A DNA stretch of 64,000 nucleotides from Ecdyonurus torrentis (Eukaryota; Arthropoda; Insecta; Ephemeroptera; Heptageniidae): contig OX439128.1 of the NCBI GenBank assembly GCA_949318235.1, positions 58,117,709 through 58,181,708 of the forward strand. Reading direction: 5' to 3'. Below the pieces are notes generated by a model, which worked only from the letters and a program-made list of their open reading frames with translations, was not told where the DNA came from and ran no database searches. Within the stretch, counting starts at the first letter, position 1. Each line of letters begins with the position of its first letter. Shown here piece by piece: positions 1 through 13,890 of this stretch. The position numbers and the translations under genes are program-made.

Positions 1-3000
1 TGATTACATGAACTTTTGTTTACAGTATAAAAACTCGATTATCTCAAAAACTATGAGTGTTAAAATTTTTTAAGTACCACCATTGAATTCTGCGCATTTT
101 TTCACATAAGAATCACTCCTTATTTACTTGATTACATGAACTTTTGTTTACAGATTAAAAACTCGATTATCTCAAAAACTATAAGAGTTAAATTTTTTTT
201 AATTGCACCATTGGATTTGGCGCATATTTTCACATAAGAATCACTCCTTATTTACTTGATTACATGAACTTTTGTTTACAGTATAAAAATTCGATTATTT
301 CAAAAACTATAAGAGTTAAATTTTTTTAAGTAGCACCATTAGATTTGGCGCATTTTTTCACATAAGAATCACTCCTCATTTACTTGATTACATGAACTTT
401 TGTTTACAGTATAAAAACTCGATTATCTCAAAAACTATAAGAGTTTAATTTTTCTAATTAGCACCATTAGATTCGCCGCGTTTTTTCACATAAGAATCAC
501 TACTTATTTACTTGATTACATGAACTTTTGTTTACAGATTAAAAAGTCGATTATTTCAAAAACTATAAGAGTTAAGTTTTTTTAAGTAGCACCATTGGAT
601 TTGGCGCATTTTTTCACATAAGAATCAGTCTTCATTTACTTGATTACATGAACTTTTGTTTACAGATTAAAAACTCGATTATTTCAAAAACTATAAGAGT
701 TAAATTTTTTTAAGTAGCACCATTGGATTTGGCGCATTTTTTCACATAAGAATCACTCCTCATTTACTTGATTACATGAACTTTTGTTTACAGTATAAAA
801 ACTCGATTATCTCAAAAACTATAAGAGTTTAATTTTTCTAATTAGCACCATTAGATTCGCCGCGTTTTTTCACATAAGAATCACTCCTTATTTACTTGAT
901 TACATGAACTTTTGTTTACAGATTAAAAACTCGATTATCTCAAAAACTATGAGTGTTAAAATTTTATCAGTAGCACCATTGAATTCTGCGCATTTTTTCA
1001 AATAAGAATCACTCCTCATTTACTTGGTTACATGAACTTTTGTTTACAGATTAAAAACTCGATTATTTCAAAAACTATAAGAGTTAAATTTTTTTTAAGT
1101 AGCACCATTGAATTCTGCGCATTTTTTCACATAAGAATCAGTCTTCATTTACTTGATTACATGAACTTTTGTTTACAGATTAAAAACTCGATTATTTCAA
1201 AAACTATAAGAGTTAAATTTTTTTAAGTAGCACCATTGGATTTGGCGCATTTTTTCACATAAGAATCACTCCTCATTTACTTGATTACATGAACTTTTGT
1301 TTACAGAATAAAAACTCGATTATCTCAAAAACTATGAGTGTTAAAATTTTTTAAGTAGCACCATTGGATTCTGCGCATTTTTTCACATAAGAATCACTCC
1401 TTATTTACTTGATTACATGAACTTTTGTTTACAGAATTAAAACTCGATTATCTCAAAAACTATAAGTGTTAAAATTTTTTAAGTAGCACCATTGAATTCT
1501 GCGCATTTTTTCACATAAGAATCACTCCTTATTTACTTGATTACATGAACTTTTGTTTACAGATTAAAAACTCGATTATCTCAAAAACTATGAGTGTTAA
1601 AATTTTTTCAGTAGCACCATTGAATTCTGCGCATTTTTTCAAATAAGAATCACTCCTCATTTACTTGGTTACATGAACTTTTGTTTACAGATTAAAAACT
1701 CGATTATCTCAAAAACTATACAACTTAAAATTTTTTAAGTACCACCATTGGACTCGGCGCATTTTTTCACATAAGAATCACTTTTTATTTATTTGATTAC
1801 ATGAACTTTTGTTTACAGATTAAAAACTCGATTATCTCAAAAACTATAAGAGTTAAAATTTTTTAATTAGCACCATTAGATTCGCCGCATTTTTTCACAT
1901 AAGAATCACTCCTTATTTACTTGATTACATGAACTTTTGTTTACAGATTAAAAACTCGATTATTTCAAAAACTATAAGAGTTAAATTTTTTTTAAGTAGC
2001 ACCATTGGATTTGGCGCATTTTTTCACATAAGAATCAGTCTTCATTTACTTGATTACATGAACTTTTGTTTACAGATTAAAAACTCGATTATTTCAAAAA
2101 CTATAAGAGTTAAATTTTTTTACGTAGCACCATTGGATTTGGCGCATTTTTTCACATAAGAATCACTCCTCATTTACTTGATTACATGATCTTTTGTTTT
2201 CAGAATAAAAACTCGATTATCTCAAAAACTATGAGTGTTAAAATTTTTTAAGTAGCACCATTGAATTCTGCGCATTTTTTCACATAAGAATCACTCCTTA
2301 TTTACTTGATTACATGAACTTTTGTTTACAGATTAAAAACTCGATTATCTCAAAAACTATACGAGTTAAATTTTTTTTAATTGCACCATTGGATTTGGCG
2401 CATTTTTTCACATAAGAATCACTCCTTATTTACTTGATTACATGAACTTTTGTTTACAGTATAAAAACTCGAATATCTCAAAAACTATTAGAGTTAAAAT
2501 TTTTTAAGTAGCACCATTGGATTCTGCGCATTTTTTCACATAAGAATCACTCCTCATTTACTTGATTACATGAACTTTTGTTTACAGAATAAAAACTCGA
2601 TTATCTCAAAAACTATAAGTGTTAAAATTTTTTAAGTAGCACCATTGAATTCTGCGCATTTTTTCACATAAGAATCACTCCTCATTTACTTGATTACATG
2701 AACTTTTGTTTACAGTATAAAAACTCGATTATCTCAAAAACTATAAGAGTTTAATTTTTCTAATTAGCACCATTAGATTCGCCGCGTTTTTTCACATAAG
2801 AATCACTCCTTATTTACTTGATTACATGAACTTTTGTTTACAGATTAAAAACTCGATTATTTCAAAAACTATAAGAGTTAAATTTTTTTAAGTAGCACCA
2901 TTGGATTTGGCGCATTTTTTCACATAAAATTCAGTCTTCATTTACTTGATTACATGAACTTTTGTTTACAGATTAAAAACTCGATTATTTCAAAAACTAT

Positions 3001-4942
3001 AAGAGTTAAATTTTTTTAAGTAGCACCATTGGATTTGGCGCATTTTTTCACATAAGAATCACTCCTCATTTACTTGATTACATGAACTTTTGTTTACAGT
3101 ATAAAAACTCGATTATCTCAAAAACTATGAGTGTTAAAATTTTTTAAGTACCACCATTGAATTCTGCGCATTTTTTCACATAAGAATCACTCCTTATTTA
3201 CTTGATTACATGAACTTTTGTTTACAGATTAAAAACTCGATTATCTCAAAAACTATAAGAGTTAAATTTTTTTTAATTGCACCATTGGATTTGGCGCATA
3301 TTTTCACATAAGAATCACTCCTTATTTACTTGATTACTTGAACTTTTGTTTACAGTATAAAAACTCGATTATTTCAAAAACTATAAGAGTTAAATTTTTT
3401 TAAGTAGCACCATTAGATTTGGCGCATTTTTTCACATAAGAATCACTCCGCATTTACTTGATTACATGAACTTTTGTTTACAGTATAAAAACTCGATTAT
3501 CTCAAAAACTATAAGAGTTTAATTTTTCTAATTAGCACCATTAGATTCGCCGCGTTTTTTCACATAAGAATCACTACTTATTTACTTGATTACATGAACT
3601 TTTGTTTACAGATTAAAAAGTCGATTATTTCAAAAACTATAAGAGTTAAGTTTTTTTAAGTAGCACCATTGGATTTGGCGCATTTTTTCACATAAGAATC
3701 ACTCCTTATTTACTTGATTACATGAACTTTTGTTTACAGATTAAAAACTCGATTATCTCAAAAACTATGAGTGTTAAAATTTTTTCAGTAGCACCATTGA
3801 ATTCTGCGCATTTTTTCAAATAAGAATCACTCCTCATTTACTTGGTTACATTCACTTTTGTTTACAGATTAAAAACTCGATTATTTCAAAAACTATAAGA
3901 GTTAAATTTTTTCTAATTAGCACCATTAGATTCGCCGCGTTTTTTCACATAAGAATCACTCCTTATTTACTTGATTACATGAACTTTTGTTTACAGATTA
4001 AAAACTCGATTATCTCAAAAACTATAAGAGTTAAATTTTTTTTTAATTGCACCATTGGATTTGGCGCATTTTTTCACATAAGAATCACTCCTTATTTACT
4101 TGATTACATGAACTTTTGTTTACAGTATAAAAACTCGATTATCTCAAAAACTATTAGAGTTAAAATTTTTTAAGTAGCACCATTGGATTCTGCGCATTTT
4201 TTCACATAAGAATCACTCCTCATTTACTTGATTACATGAACTTTTGTTTACAGAATTAAAACTCGATTATCTCAAAAACTATAAGTGTTAAAATTTTTTA
4301 AGTAGCACCATTGAATTCTGCGCATTTTTTCACATAAGAATCACTCCTTATTTACTTGATTACATGAACTTTTGTTTACAGATTAAAAACTCGATTATCT
4401 CAAAAACTATGAGTGTTAAAATTTTTTCAGTAGCACCATTGAATTCTGCGCATTTTTTCAAATAAGAATCACTCCTCATTTACTTGGTTACATGAACTTT
4501 TGTTTACAGATTAAAAACTCGATTATCTCAAAAACTATACAACTTAAAATTTTTTAAGTACCACCATTGGACTCGGCGCATTTTTTCACATAAGAATCAC
4601 TTTTTATTTATTTGATTACATGAACTTTTGTTTACAGATTAAAAACTCGATTATCTCAAAAACTATAAGAGTTAAAATTTTTTAATTAGCACCATTAGAT
4701 TCGCCGCATTTTTTCACATAAGAATCACTCCTTATTTACTTGATTACATGAACTTTTGTTTACAGATTAAAAACTCGATTATTTCAAAAACTATAAGAGT
4801 TAAATTTTTTTTAAGTAGCACCATTGGATTTGGCGCATTTTTTCACATAAGAATCAGTCTTCATTTACTTGATTACATGAACTTTTGTTTACAGATTAAA
4901 AACTCGATTATTTCAAAAACTATAAGAGTTAAATTTTTTTAA

Positions 4943-7900
4943 GTAGCACCATTGGATTTGGCGCATTTTTTCACATAAGAATCACTCCTCATTTACTTGA
5001 TTACATGAACTTTTGTTTTCAGAATAAAAACTCGATTATCTCAAAAACTATGAGTGTTAAAATTTTTTAAGTAGCACCATTGAATTCTGCGCATTTTTTC
5101 ACATAAGAATCACTCCTTATTTACTTGATTACATGAACTTTTGTTTACAGATTAAAAACTCGATTATCTCAAAAACTATACGAGTTAAATTTTTTTTAAT
5201 TGCACCATTGGATTTGGCGCATTTTTTCACATAAGAATCACTCCTTATTTACTTGATTACATGAACTTTTGTTTACAGTATAAAAACTCGAATATCTCAA
5301 AAACTATTAGAGTTAAAATTTTTTAAGTAGCACCATTGGATTCTGCGCATTTTTTCACATAAGAATCACTCCTCATTTACTTGATTACATGAACTTTTGT
5401 TTACAGAATAAAAACTCGATTATCTCAAAAACTATAAGTGTTAAAATTTTTTAAGTAGCACCATTGAATTCTGCGCATTTTTTCACATAAGAATCACTCC
5501 TCATTTACTTGATTACATGAACTTTTGTTTACAGAATAAAAACTCGATTATCTCAAAAACTATAAGTGTTAAAATTTTTTAAGTAGCACCATTGAATTCT
5601 GCGCATTTTTTCACATAAGAATCACTCCTCATTTACTTGATTACATGAACTTTTGTTTACAGTATAAAAACTCGATTATCTCAAAAACTATAAGAGTTTA
5701 ATTTTTCTAATTAGCACCATTAGATTCGCCGCGTTTTTTCACATAAGAATCACTCCTTATTTACTTGATTACATGAACTTTTGTTTACAGATTAAAAACT
5801 CGATTATTTCAAAAACTATAAGAGTTAAATTTTTTTAAGTAGCACCATTGGATTTGGCGCATTTTTTCACATAAGAATCAGTCTTCATTTACTTGATTAC
5901 ATGAACTTTTGTTTACAGATTAAAAACTCGATTATTTCAAAAACTATAAGAGTTAAATTTTTTTAAGTAGCACCATTGGATTTGGCGCATTTTTTCACAT
6001 AAGAATCACTCCTCATTTACTTGATTACATGAACTTTTGTTTACAGTATAAAAACTCGATTATCTCAAAAACTATGAGTGTTAAAATTTTTTAAGTACCA
6101 CCATTGAATTCTGCGCATTTTTTCACATAAGAATCACTCCTTATTTACTTGATTACATGAACTTTTGTTTACAGATTAAAAACTCGATTATCTCAAAAAC
6201 TATAAGAGTTAAATTTTTTTTTAATTGCACCATTGGATTTGGCGCATTTTTTCACATAAGAATCACTCCTTATTTACTTGATTACATGAACTTTTGTTTA
6301 CAGTATAAAAACTCGATTATCTCAAAAACTATTAGAGTTAAAATTTTTTAAGTAGCACCATTGGATTCTGCGCATTTTTTCACATAAGAATCACTCCTCA
6401 TTTACTTGATTACATGAACTTTTGTTTACAGAATTAAAACTCGATTATCTCAAAAACTATAAGTGTTAAAATTTTTTAAGTAGCACCATTGAATTCTGCG
6501 CATTTTTTCACATAAGAATCACTCCTTATTTACTTGATTACATGAACTTTTGTTTACAGATTAAAAACTCGATTATCTCAAAAACTATGAGTGTTAAAAT
6601 TTTTTCAGTAGCACCATTGAATTCTGCGCATTTTTTCAAATAAGAATCACTCCTCATTTACTTGGTTACATGAACTTTTGTTTACAGATTAAAAACTCGA
6701 TTATCTCAAAAACTATAAGAGTTAAAATTTTTTAATTAGCACCATTAGATTCGCCGCATTTTTTCACATAAGAATCACTCCTTATTTACTTGATTACATG
6801 AACTTTTGTTTACAGATTAAAAACTCGATTATTTCAAAAACTATAAGAGTTAAATTTTTTTTAAGTAGCACCATTGGATTTGGCGCATTTTTTCACATAA
6901 GAATCAGTCTTCATTTACTTGATTACATGAACTTTTGTTTACAGATTAAAAACTCGATTATTTCAAAAACTATAAGAGTTAAATTTTTTTAAGTAGCACC
7001 ATTGGATTTGGCGCATTTTTTCACATAAGAATCACTCCTCATTTACTTGATTACATGAACTTTTGTTTTCAGAATAAAAACTCGATTATCTCAAAAACTA
7101 TGAGTGTTAAAATTTTTTAAGTAGCACCATTGAATTCTGCGCATTTTTTCACATAAGAATCACTCCTTATTTACTTGATTACATGAACTTTTGTTTACAG
7201 ATTAAAAACTCGATTATCTCAAAAACTATACGAGTTAAATTTTTTTTAAGTAGCACCATTGGATTTGGCGCATTTTTTCACATAAGAATCACTCCTCATT
7301 TACTTGATTACATGAACTTTTGTTTTCAGAATAAAAACTCGATTATCTCAAAAACTATGAGTGTTAAAATTTTTTAAGTAGCACCATTGAATTCTGCGCA
7401 TTTTTTCACATAAGAATCACTCCTTATTTACTTGATTACATGAACTTTTGTTTACAGATTAAAAACTCGATTATCTCAAAAACTATACGAGTTAAATTTT
7501 TTTTAATTGCACCATTGGATTTGGCGCATTTTTTCACATAAGAATCACTCCTTATTTACTTGATTACATGAACTTTTGTTTACAGTATAAAAACTCGAAT
7601 ATCTCAAAAACTATTAGAGTTAAAATTTTTTAAGTAGCACCATTGGATTCTGCGCATTTTTTCACATAAGAATCACTCCTCATTTACTTGATTACATGAA
7701 CTTTTGTTTACAGAATAAAAACTCGATTATCTCAAAAACTATAAGTGTTAAAATTTTTTAAGTAGCACCATTGAATTCTGCGCATTTTTTCACATAAGAA
7801 TCACTCCTCATTTACTTGATTACATGAACTTTTGTTTACAGAATAAAAACTCGATTATCTCAAAAACTATAAGTGTTAAAATTTTTTAAGTAGCACCATT

Positions 7901-9555
7901 GAATTCTGCGCATTTTTTCACATAAGAATCACTCCTCATTTACTTGATTACATGAACTTTTGTTTACAGTATAAAAACTCGATTATCTCAAAAACTATAA
8001 GAGTTTAATTTTTCTAATTAGCACCATTAGATTCGCCGCGTTTTTTCACATAAGAATCACTCCTTATTTACTTGATTACATGAACTTTTGTTTACAGATT
8101 AAAAACTCGATTATTTCAAAAACTATAAGAGTTAAATTTTTTTAAGTAGCACCATTGGATTTGGCGCATTTTTTCACATAAGAATCAGTCTTCATTTACT
8201 TGATTACATGAACTTTTGTTTACAGATTAAAAACTCGATTATTTCAAAAACTATAAGAGTTAAATTTTTTTAAGTAGCACCATTGGATTTGGCGCATTTT
8301 TTCACATAAGAATCACTCCTCATTTACTTGATTACATGAACTTTTGTTTACAGTATAAAAACTCGATTATCTCAAAAACTATGAGTGTTAAAATTTTTTA
8401 AGTACCACCATTGAATTCTGCGCATTTTTTCACATAAGAATCACTCCTTATTTACTTGATTACATGAACTTTTGTTTACAGATTAAAAACTCGATTATCT
8501 CAAAAACTATAAGAGTTAAATTTTTTTTTAATTGCACCATTGGATTTGGCGCATTTTTTCACATAAGAATCACTCCTTATTTACTTGATTACATGAACTT
8601 TTGTTTACAGTATAAAAACTCGATTATCTCAAAAACTATTAGAGTTAAAATTTTTTAAGTAGCACCATTGGATTCTGCGCATTTTTTCACATAAGAATCA
8701 CTCCTCATTTACTTGATTACATGAACTTTTGTTTACAGAATTAAAACTCGATTATCTCAAAAACTATAAGTGTTAAAATTTTTTAAGTAGCACCATTGAA
8801 TTCTGCGCATTTTTTCACATAAGAATCACTCCTTATTTACTTGATTACATGAACTTTTGTTTACAGATTAAAAACTCGATTATCTCAAAAACTATGAGTG
8901 TTAAAATTTTTTCAGTAGCACCATTGAATTCTGCGCATTTTTTCAAATAAGAATCACTCCTCATTTACTTGGTTACATGAACTTTTGTTTACAGATTAAA
9001 AACTCGATTATCTCAAAAACTATAAGAGTTAAAATTTTTTAATTAGCACCATTAGATTCGCCGCATTTTTTCACATAAGAATCACTCCTTATTTACTTGA
9101 TTACATGAACTTTTGTTTACAGATTAAAAACTCGATTATTTCAAAAACTATAAGAGTTAAATTTTTTTTAAGTAGCACCATTGGATTTGGCGCATTTTTT
9201 CACATAAGAATCAGTCTTCATTTACTTGATTACATGAACTTTTGTTTACAGATTAAAAACTCGATTATTTCAAAAACTATAAGAGTTAAATTTTTTTAAG
9301 TAGCACCATTGGATTTGGCGCATTTTTTCACATAAGAATCACTCCTCATTTACTTGATTACATGAACTTTTGTTTTCAGAATAAAAACTCGATTATCTCA
9401 AAAACTATGAGTGTTAAAATTTTTTAAGTAGCACCATTGAATTCTGCGCATTTTTTCACATAAGAATCACTCCTTATTTACTTGATTACATGAACTTTTG
9501 TTTACAGATTAAAAACTCGATTATCTCAAAAACTATACGAGTTAAATTTTTTTTA
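4943..9555 (+). repeat. 18-monomer HOR tandem duplication (about 2,306 bp per copy)
   Basis: Copy 1 is about 4,943-7,249 and copy 2 about 7,250-9,555. The same ordered subtypes appear in both: TTTTCAGAATAAAA at 5,017 and 7,322, two consecutive AGAATAAAA monomers at about 5,404/5,532 and 7,710/7,838, the gene-like 64-codon shadow at 6,157 and 8,464, and TTGGTTACATG near 6,663 and 8,971. Left of 4,940 and right of 7,249 the subtypes stop matching, which fixes the ends. The joint lies in a hybrid monomer near 7,249. Confidence 0.88.
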
Positions 9556-10499
9556 ATTGCACCATTGGATTTGGCGCATTTTTTCACATAAGAATCACTC
9601 CTTATTTACTTGATTACATGAACTTTTGTTTACAGTATAAAAACTCGAATATCTCAAAAACTATAAGAGTTAAATTTTTTTTAAGTAGCACCATTGGATT
9701 TGGCGCATTTTTTCACATAAGAATCAGTCTTCATTTACTTGATTACATGAACTTTTGTTTACAGATTAAAAACTCGATTATTTCAAAAACTATAAGAGTT
9801 AAATTTTTTTAAGTAGCACCATTGGATTTGGCGCATTTTTTCACATAAGAATCACTCCTCATTTACTTGATTACATGAACTTTTGTTTTCAGAATAAAAA
9901 CTCGATTATCTCAAAAACTATGAGTGTTAAAATTTTTTAAGTAGCACCATTGAATTCTGCGCATTTTTTCACATAAGAATCACTCCTTATTTACTTGATT
10001 ACATGAACTTTTGTTTACAGATTAAAAACTCGATTATCTCAAAAACTATACGAGTTAAATTTTTTTTAATTGCACCATTGGATTTGGCGCATTTTTTCAC
10101 ATAAGAATCACTCCTTATTTACTTGATTACATGAACTTTTGTTTACAGTATAAAAACTCGAATATCTCAAAAACTATTAGAGTTAAAATTTTTTAAGTAG
10201 CACCATTGGATTCTGCGCATTTTTTCACATAAGAATCACTCCTCATTTACTTGATTACATGAACTTTTGTTTACAGAATAAAAACTCGATTATCTCAAAA
10301 ACTATAAGTGTTAAAATTTTTTAAGTAGCACCATTGAATTCTGCGCATTTTTTCACATAAGAATCACTCCTCATTTACTTGATTACATGAACTTTTGTTT
10401 ACAGTATAAAAACTCGATTATCTCAAAAACTATAAGAGTTTAATTTTTCTAATTAGCACCATTAGATTCGCCGCGTTTTTTCACATAAGAATCACTCCT

Positions 10500-12600
10500 T
10501 ATTTACTTGATTACATGAACTTTTGTTTACAGATTAAAAACTCGATTATTTCAAAAACTATAAGAGTTAAATTTTTTTAAGTAGCACCATTGGATTTGGC
10601 GCATTTTTTCACATAAGAATCACTCCTCATTTACTTGATTACATGAACTTTTGTTTTCAGAATAAAAACTCGATTATCTCAAAAACTATGAGTGTTAAAA
10701 TTTTTTAAGTAGCACCATTGAATTCTGCGCATTTTTTCACATAAGAATCACTCCTTATTTACTTGATTACATGAACTTTTGTTTACAGATTAAAAACTCG
10801 ATTATCTCAAAAACTATACGAGTTAAATTTTTTTTTAATTGCACCATTGGATTTGGCGCATTTTTTCACATAAGAATCACTCCTTATTTACTTGATTACA
10901 TGAACTTTTGTTTACAGTATAAAAACTCGATTATCTCAAAAACTATTAGAGTTAAAATTTTTTAAGTAGCACCATTGGATTCTGCGCATTTTTTCACATA
11001 AGAATCACTCCTCATTTACTTGATTACATGAACTTTTGTTTACAGAATTAAAACTCGATTATCTCAAAAACTATAAGTGTTAAAATTTTTTAAGTAGCAC
11101 CATTGAATTCTGCGCATTTTTTCACATAAGAATCACTCCTTATTTACTTGATTACATGAACTTTTGTTTACAGATTAAAAACTCGATTATCTCAAAAACT
11201 ATGAGTGTTAAAATTTTTTCAGTAGCACCATTGAATTCTGCGCATTTTTTCAAATAAGAATCACTCCTCATTTACTTGGTTACATGAACTTTTGTTTACA
11301 GATTAAAAACTCGATTATCTCAAAAACTATACAACTTAAAATTTTTTAAGTACCACCATTGGACTCGGCGCATTTTTTCACATAAGAATCACTTTTTATT
11401 TATTTGATTACATGAATTTTTGTTTACAGATTAAAAACTCGATTATCTCAAAAACTATAAGAGTTAAAATTTTTTAATTAGCACCATTAGATTCGCCGCA
11501 TTTTTTCACATAAGAATCACTCCTTATTTATTAGATTACATGAACTTTTGTTTACAGATTAAAAACTCGATTATTTCAAAAACTATAAGAGTTAAATTTT
11601 TTTAAGTAGCACCATTGGATTTGGCGCATTTTTTCACATAAGAATCACTCCTCATTTACTTGATTACATGAACTTTTGTTTTCAGAATAAAAACTCGATT
11701 ATCTCAAAAACTATGAGTGTTAAAATTTTTTAAGTAGCACCATTGAATTCTGCGCATTTTTTCACATAAGAATCACTCCTTATTTACTTGATTACATGAA
11801 CTTTTGTTTACAGATTAAAAACTCGATTATCTCAAAAACTATACGAGTTAAATTTTTTTTTAATTGCACCATTGGATTTGGCGCATTTTTTCACATAAGA
11901 ATCACTCCTTATTTACTTGATTACATGAACTTTTGTTTACAGTATAAAAACTCGATTATCTCAAAAACTATTAGAGTTAAAATTTTTTAAGTAGCACCAT
12001 TGGATTCTGCGCATTTTTTCACATAAGAATCACTCCTCATTTACTTGATTACATGAACTTTTGTTTACAGAATTAAAACTCGATTATCTCAAAAACTATA
12101 AGTGTTAAAATTTTTTAAGTAGCACCATTGAATTCTGCGCATTTTTTCACATAAGAATCACTCCTTATTTACTTGATTACATGAACTTTTGTTTACAGAT
12201 TAAAAACTCGATTATCTCAAAAACTATGAGTGTTAAAATTTTTTCAGTAGCACCATTGAATTCTGCGCATTTTTTCAAATAAGAATCACTCCTCATTTAC
12301 TTGGTTACATGAACTTTTGTTTACAGATTAAAAACTCGATTATCTCAAAAACTATACAACTTAAAATTTTTTAAGTACCACCATTGGACTCGGCGCATTT
12401 TTTCACATAAGAATCACTTTTTATTTATTTGATTACATGAACTTTTGTTTACAGATTAAAAACTCGATTATCTCAAAAACTATAAGAGTTAAAATTTTTT
12501 AATTAGCACCATTAGATTCGCCGCATTTTTTCACATAAGAATCACTCCTTATTTACTTGATTACATGAACTTTTGTTTACAGATTAAAAACTCGATTATT
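10500..12600 (+). repeat. 8-monomer HOR tandem duplication (about 1,025 bp per copy)
   Basis: Two adjacent blocks share subtype order with an offset of about 1,025 bp. Shared markers are TTTTCAGAATAAAA (about 10,653 and 11,678), the ATACGAG monomer with a nine-T run (10,771 and 11,796) and the ACAACTTAAAA monomer (about 11,331 and 12,356). Ends are approximate; at the right end a 7-T monomer in copy 1 corresponds to an 8-T monomer in copy 2. Confidence 0.82.
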
Positions 12601-13890
12601 TCAAAAACTATAAGAGTTAAATTTTTTTTAAGTAGCACCATTGGATTTGGCGCATTTTTTCACATAAGAATCAGTCTTCATTTACTTGATTACATGAACT
12701 TTTGTTTACAGATTAAAAACTCGATTATTTCAAAAACTATAAGAGTTAAATTTTTTTAAGTAGCACCATTGGATTTGGCGCATTTTTTCACATAAGAATC
12801 ACTCCTCATTTACTTGATTACATGAACTTTTGTTTTCAGAATAAAAACTCGATTATCTCAAAAACTATGAGTGTTAAAATTTTTTAAGTAGCACCATTGA
12901 ATTCTGCGCATTTTTTCACATAAGAATCACTCCTTATTTACTTGATTACATGAACTTTTGTTTACAGATTAAAAACTCGATTATCTCAAAAACTATAAGT
13001 GTTAAAATTTTTTAAGTAGCACCATTGAATTCTGCGCATTTTTTCACATAAGAATCACTCCTTATTTACTTGATTACATGAACTTTTGTTTACAGATTAA
13101 AAACTCGATTATCTCAAAAACTATGAGTGTTAAAATTTTTTCAGTAGCACCATTGAATTCTGCGCATTTTTTCAAATAAGAATCACTCCTCATTTACTTG
13201 GTTACATGAACTTTTGTTTACAGATTAAAAACTCGATTATCTCAAAAACTATACAACTTAAAATTTTTTAAGTACCACCATTGGACTCGGCGCATTTTTT
13301 CACATAAGAATCACTTTTTATTTATTTGATTACATGAACTTTTGTTTACAGATTAAAAACTCGATTATCTCAAAAACTATAAGAGTTAAAATTTTTTAAT
13401 TAGCACCATTAGATTCGCCGCATTTTTTCACATAAGAATCACTCCTTATTTACTTGATTACATGAACTTTTGTTTACAGATTAAAAACTCGATTATTTCA
13501 AAAACTATAAGAGTTAAATTTTTTTTAAGTAGCACCATTGGATTTGGCGCATTTTTTCACATAAGAATCAGTCTTCATTTACTTGATTACATGAACTTTT
13601 GTTTACAGATTAAAAACTCGATTATTTCAAAAACTATAAGAGTTAAATTTTTTTAAGTAGCACCATTGGATTTGGCGCATTTTTTCACATAAGAATCACT
13701 CCTCATTTACTTGATTACATGAACTTTTGTTTTCAGAATAAAAACTCGATTATCTCAAAAACTATGAGTGTTAAAATTTTTTAAGTAGCACCATTGAATT
13801 CTGCGCATTTTTTCACATAAGAATCACTCCTTATTTACTTGATTACATGAACTTTTGTTTACAGATTAAAAACTCGATTATCTCAAAAAC
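12095..13890 (+). repeat. 7-monomer HOR tandem duplication (about 897 bp per copy)
   Basis: Repeated markers: TTTTCAGAATAAAA at about 12,832 and 13,729, and the extra-T monomer at 12,565 and 13,462. The joint is a hybrid monomer near 12,995, which starts like an AGATTAAAAACTCG monomer and ends like the AAGTGTTAAAATT monomer normally found after AGAATTAAAACTCG. Confidence 0.8.
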
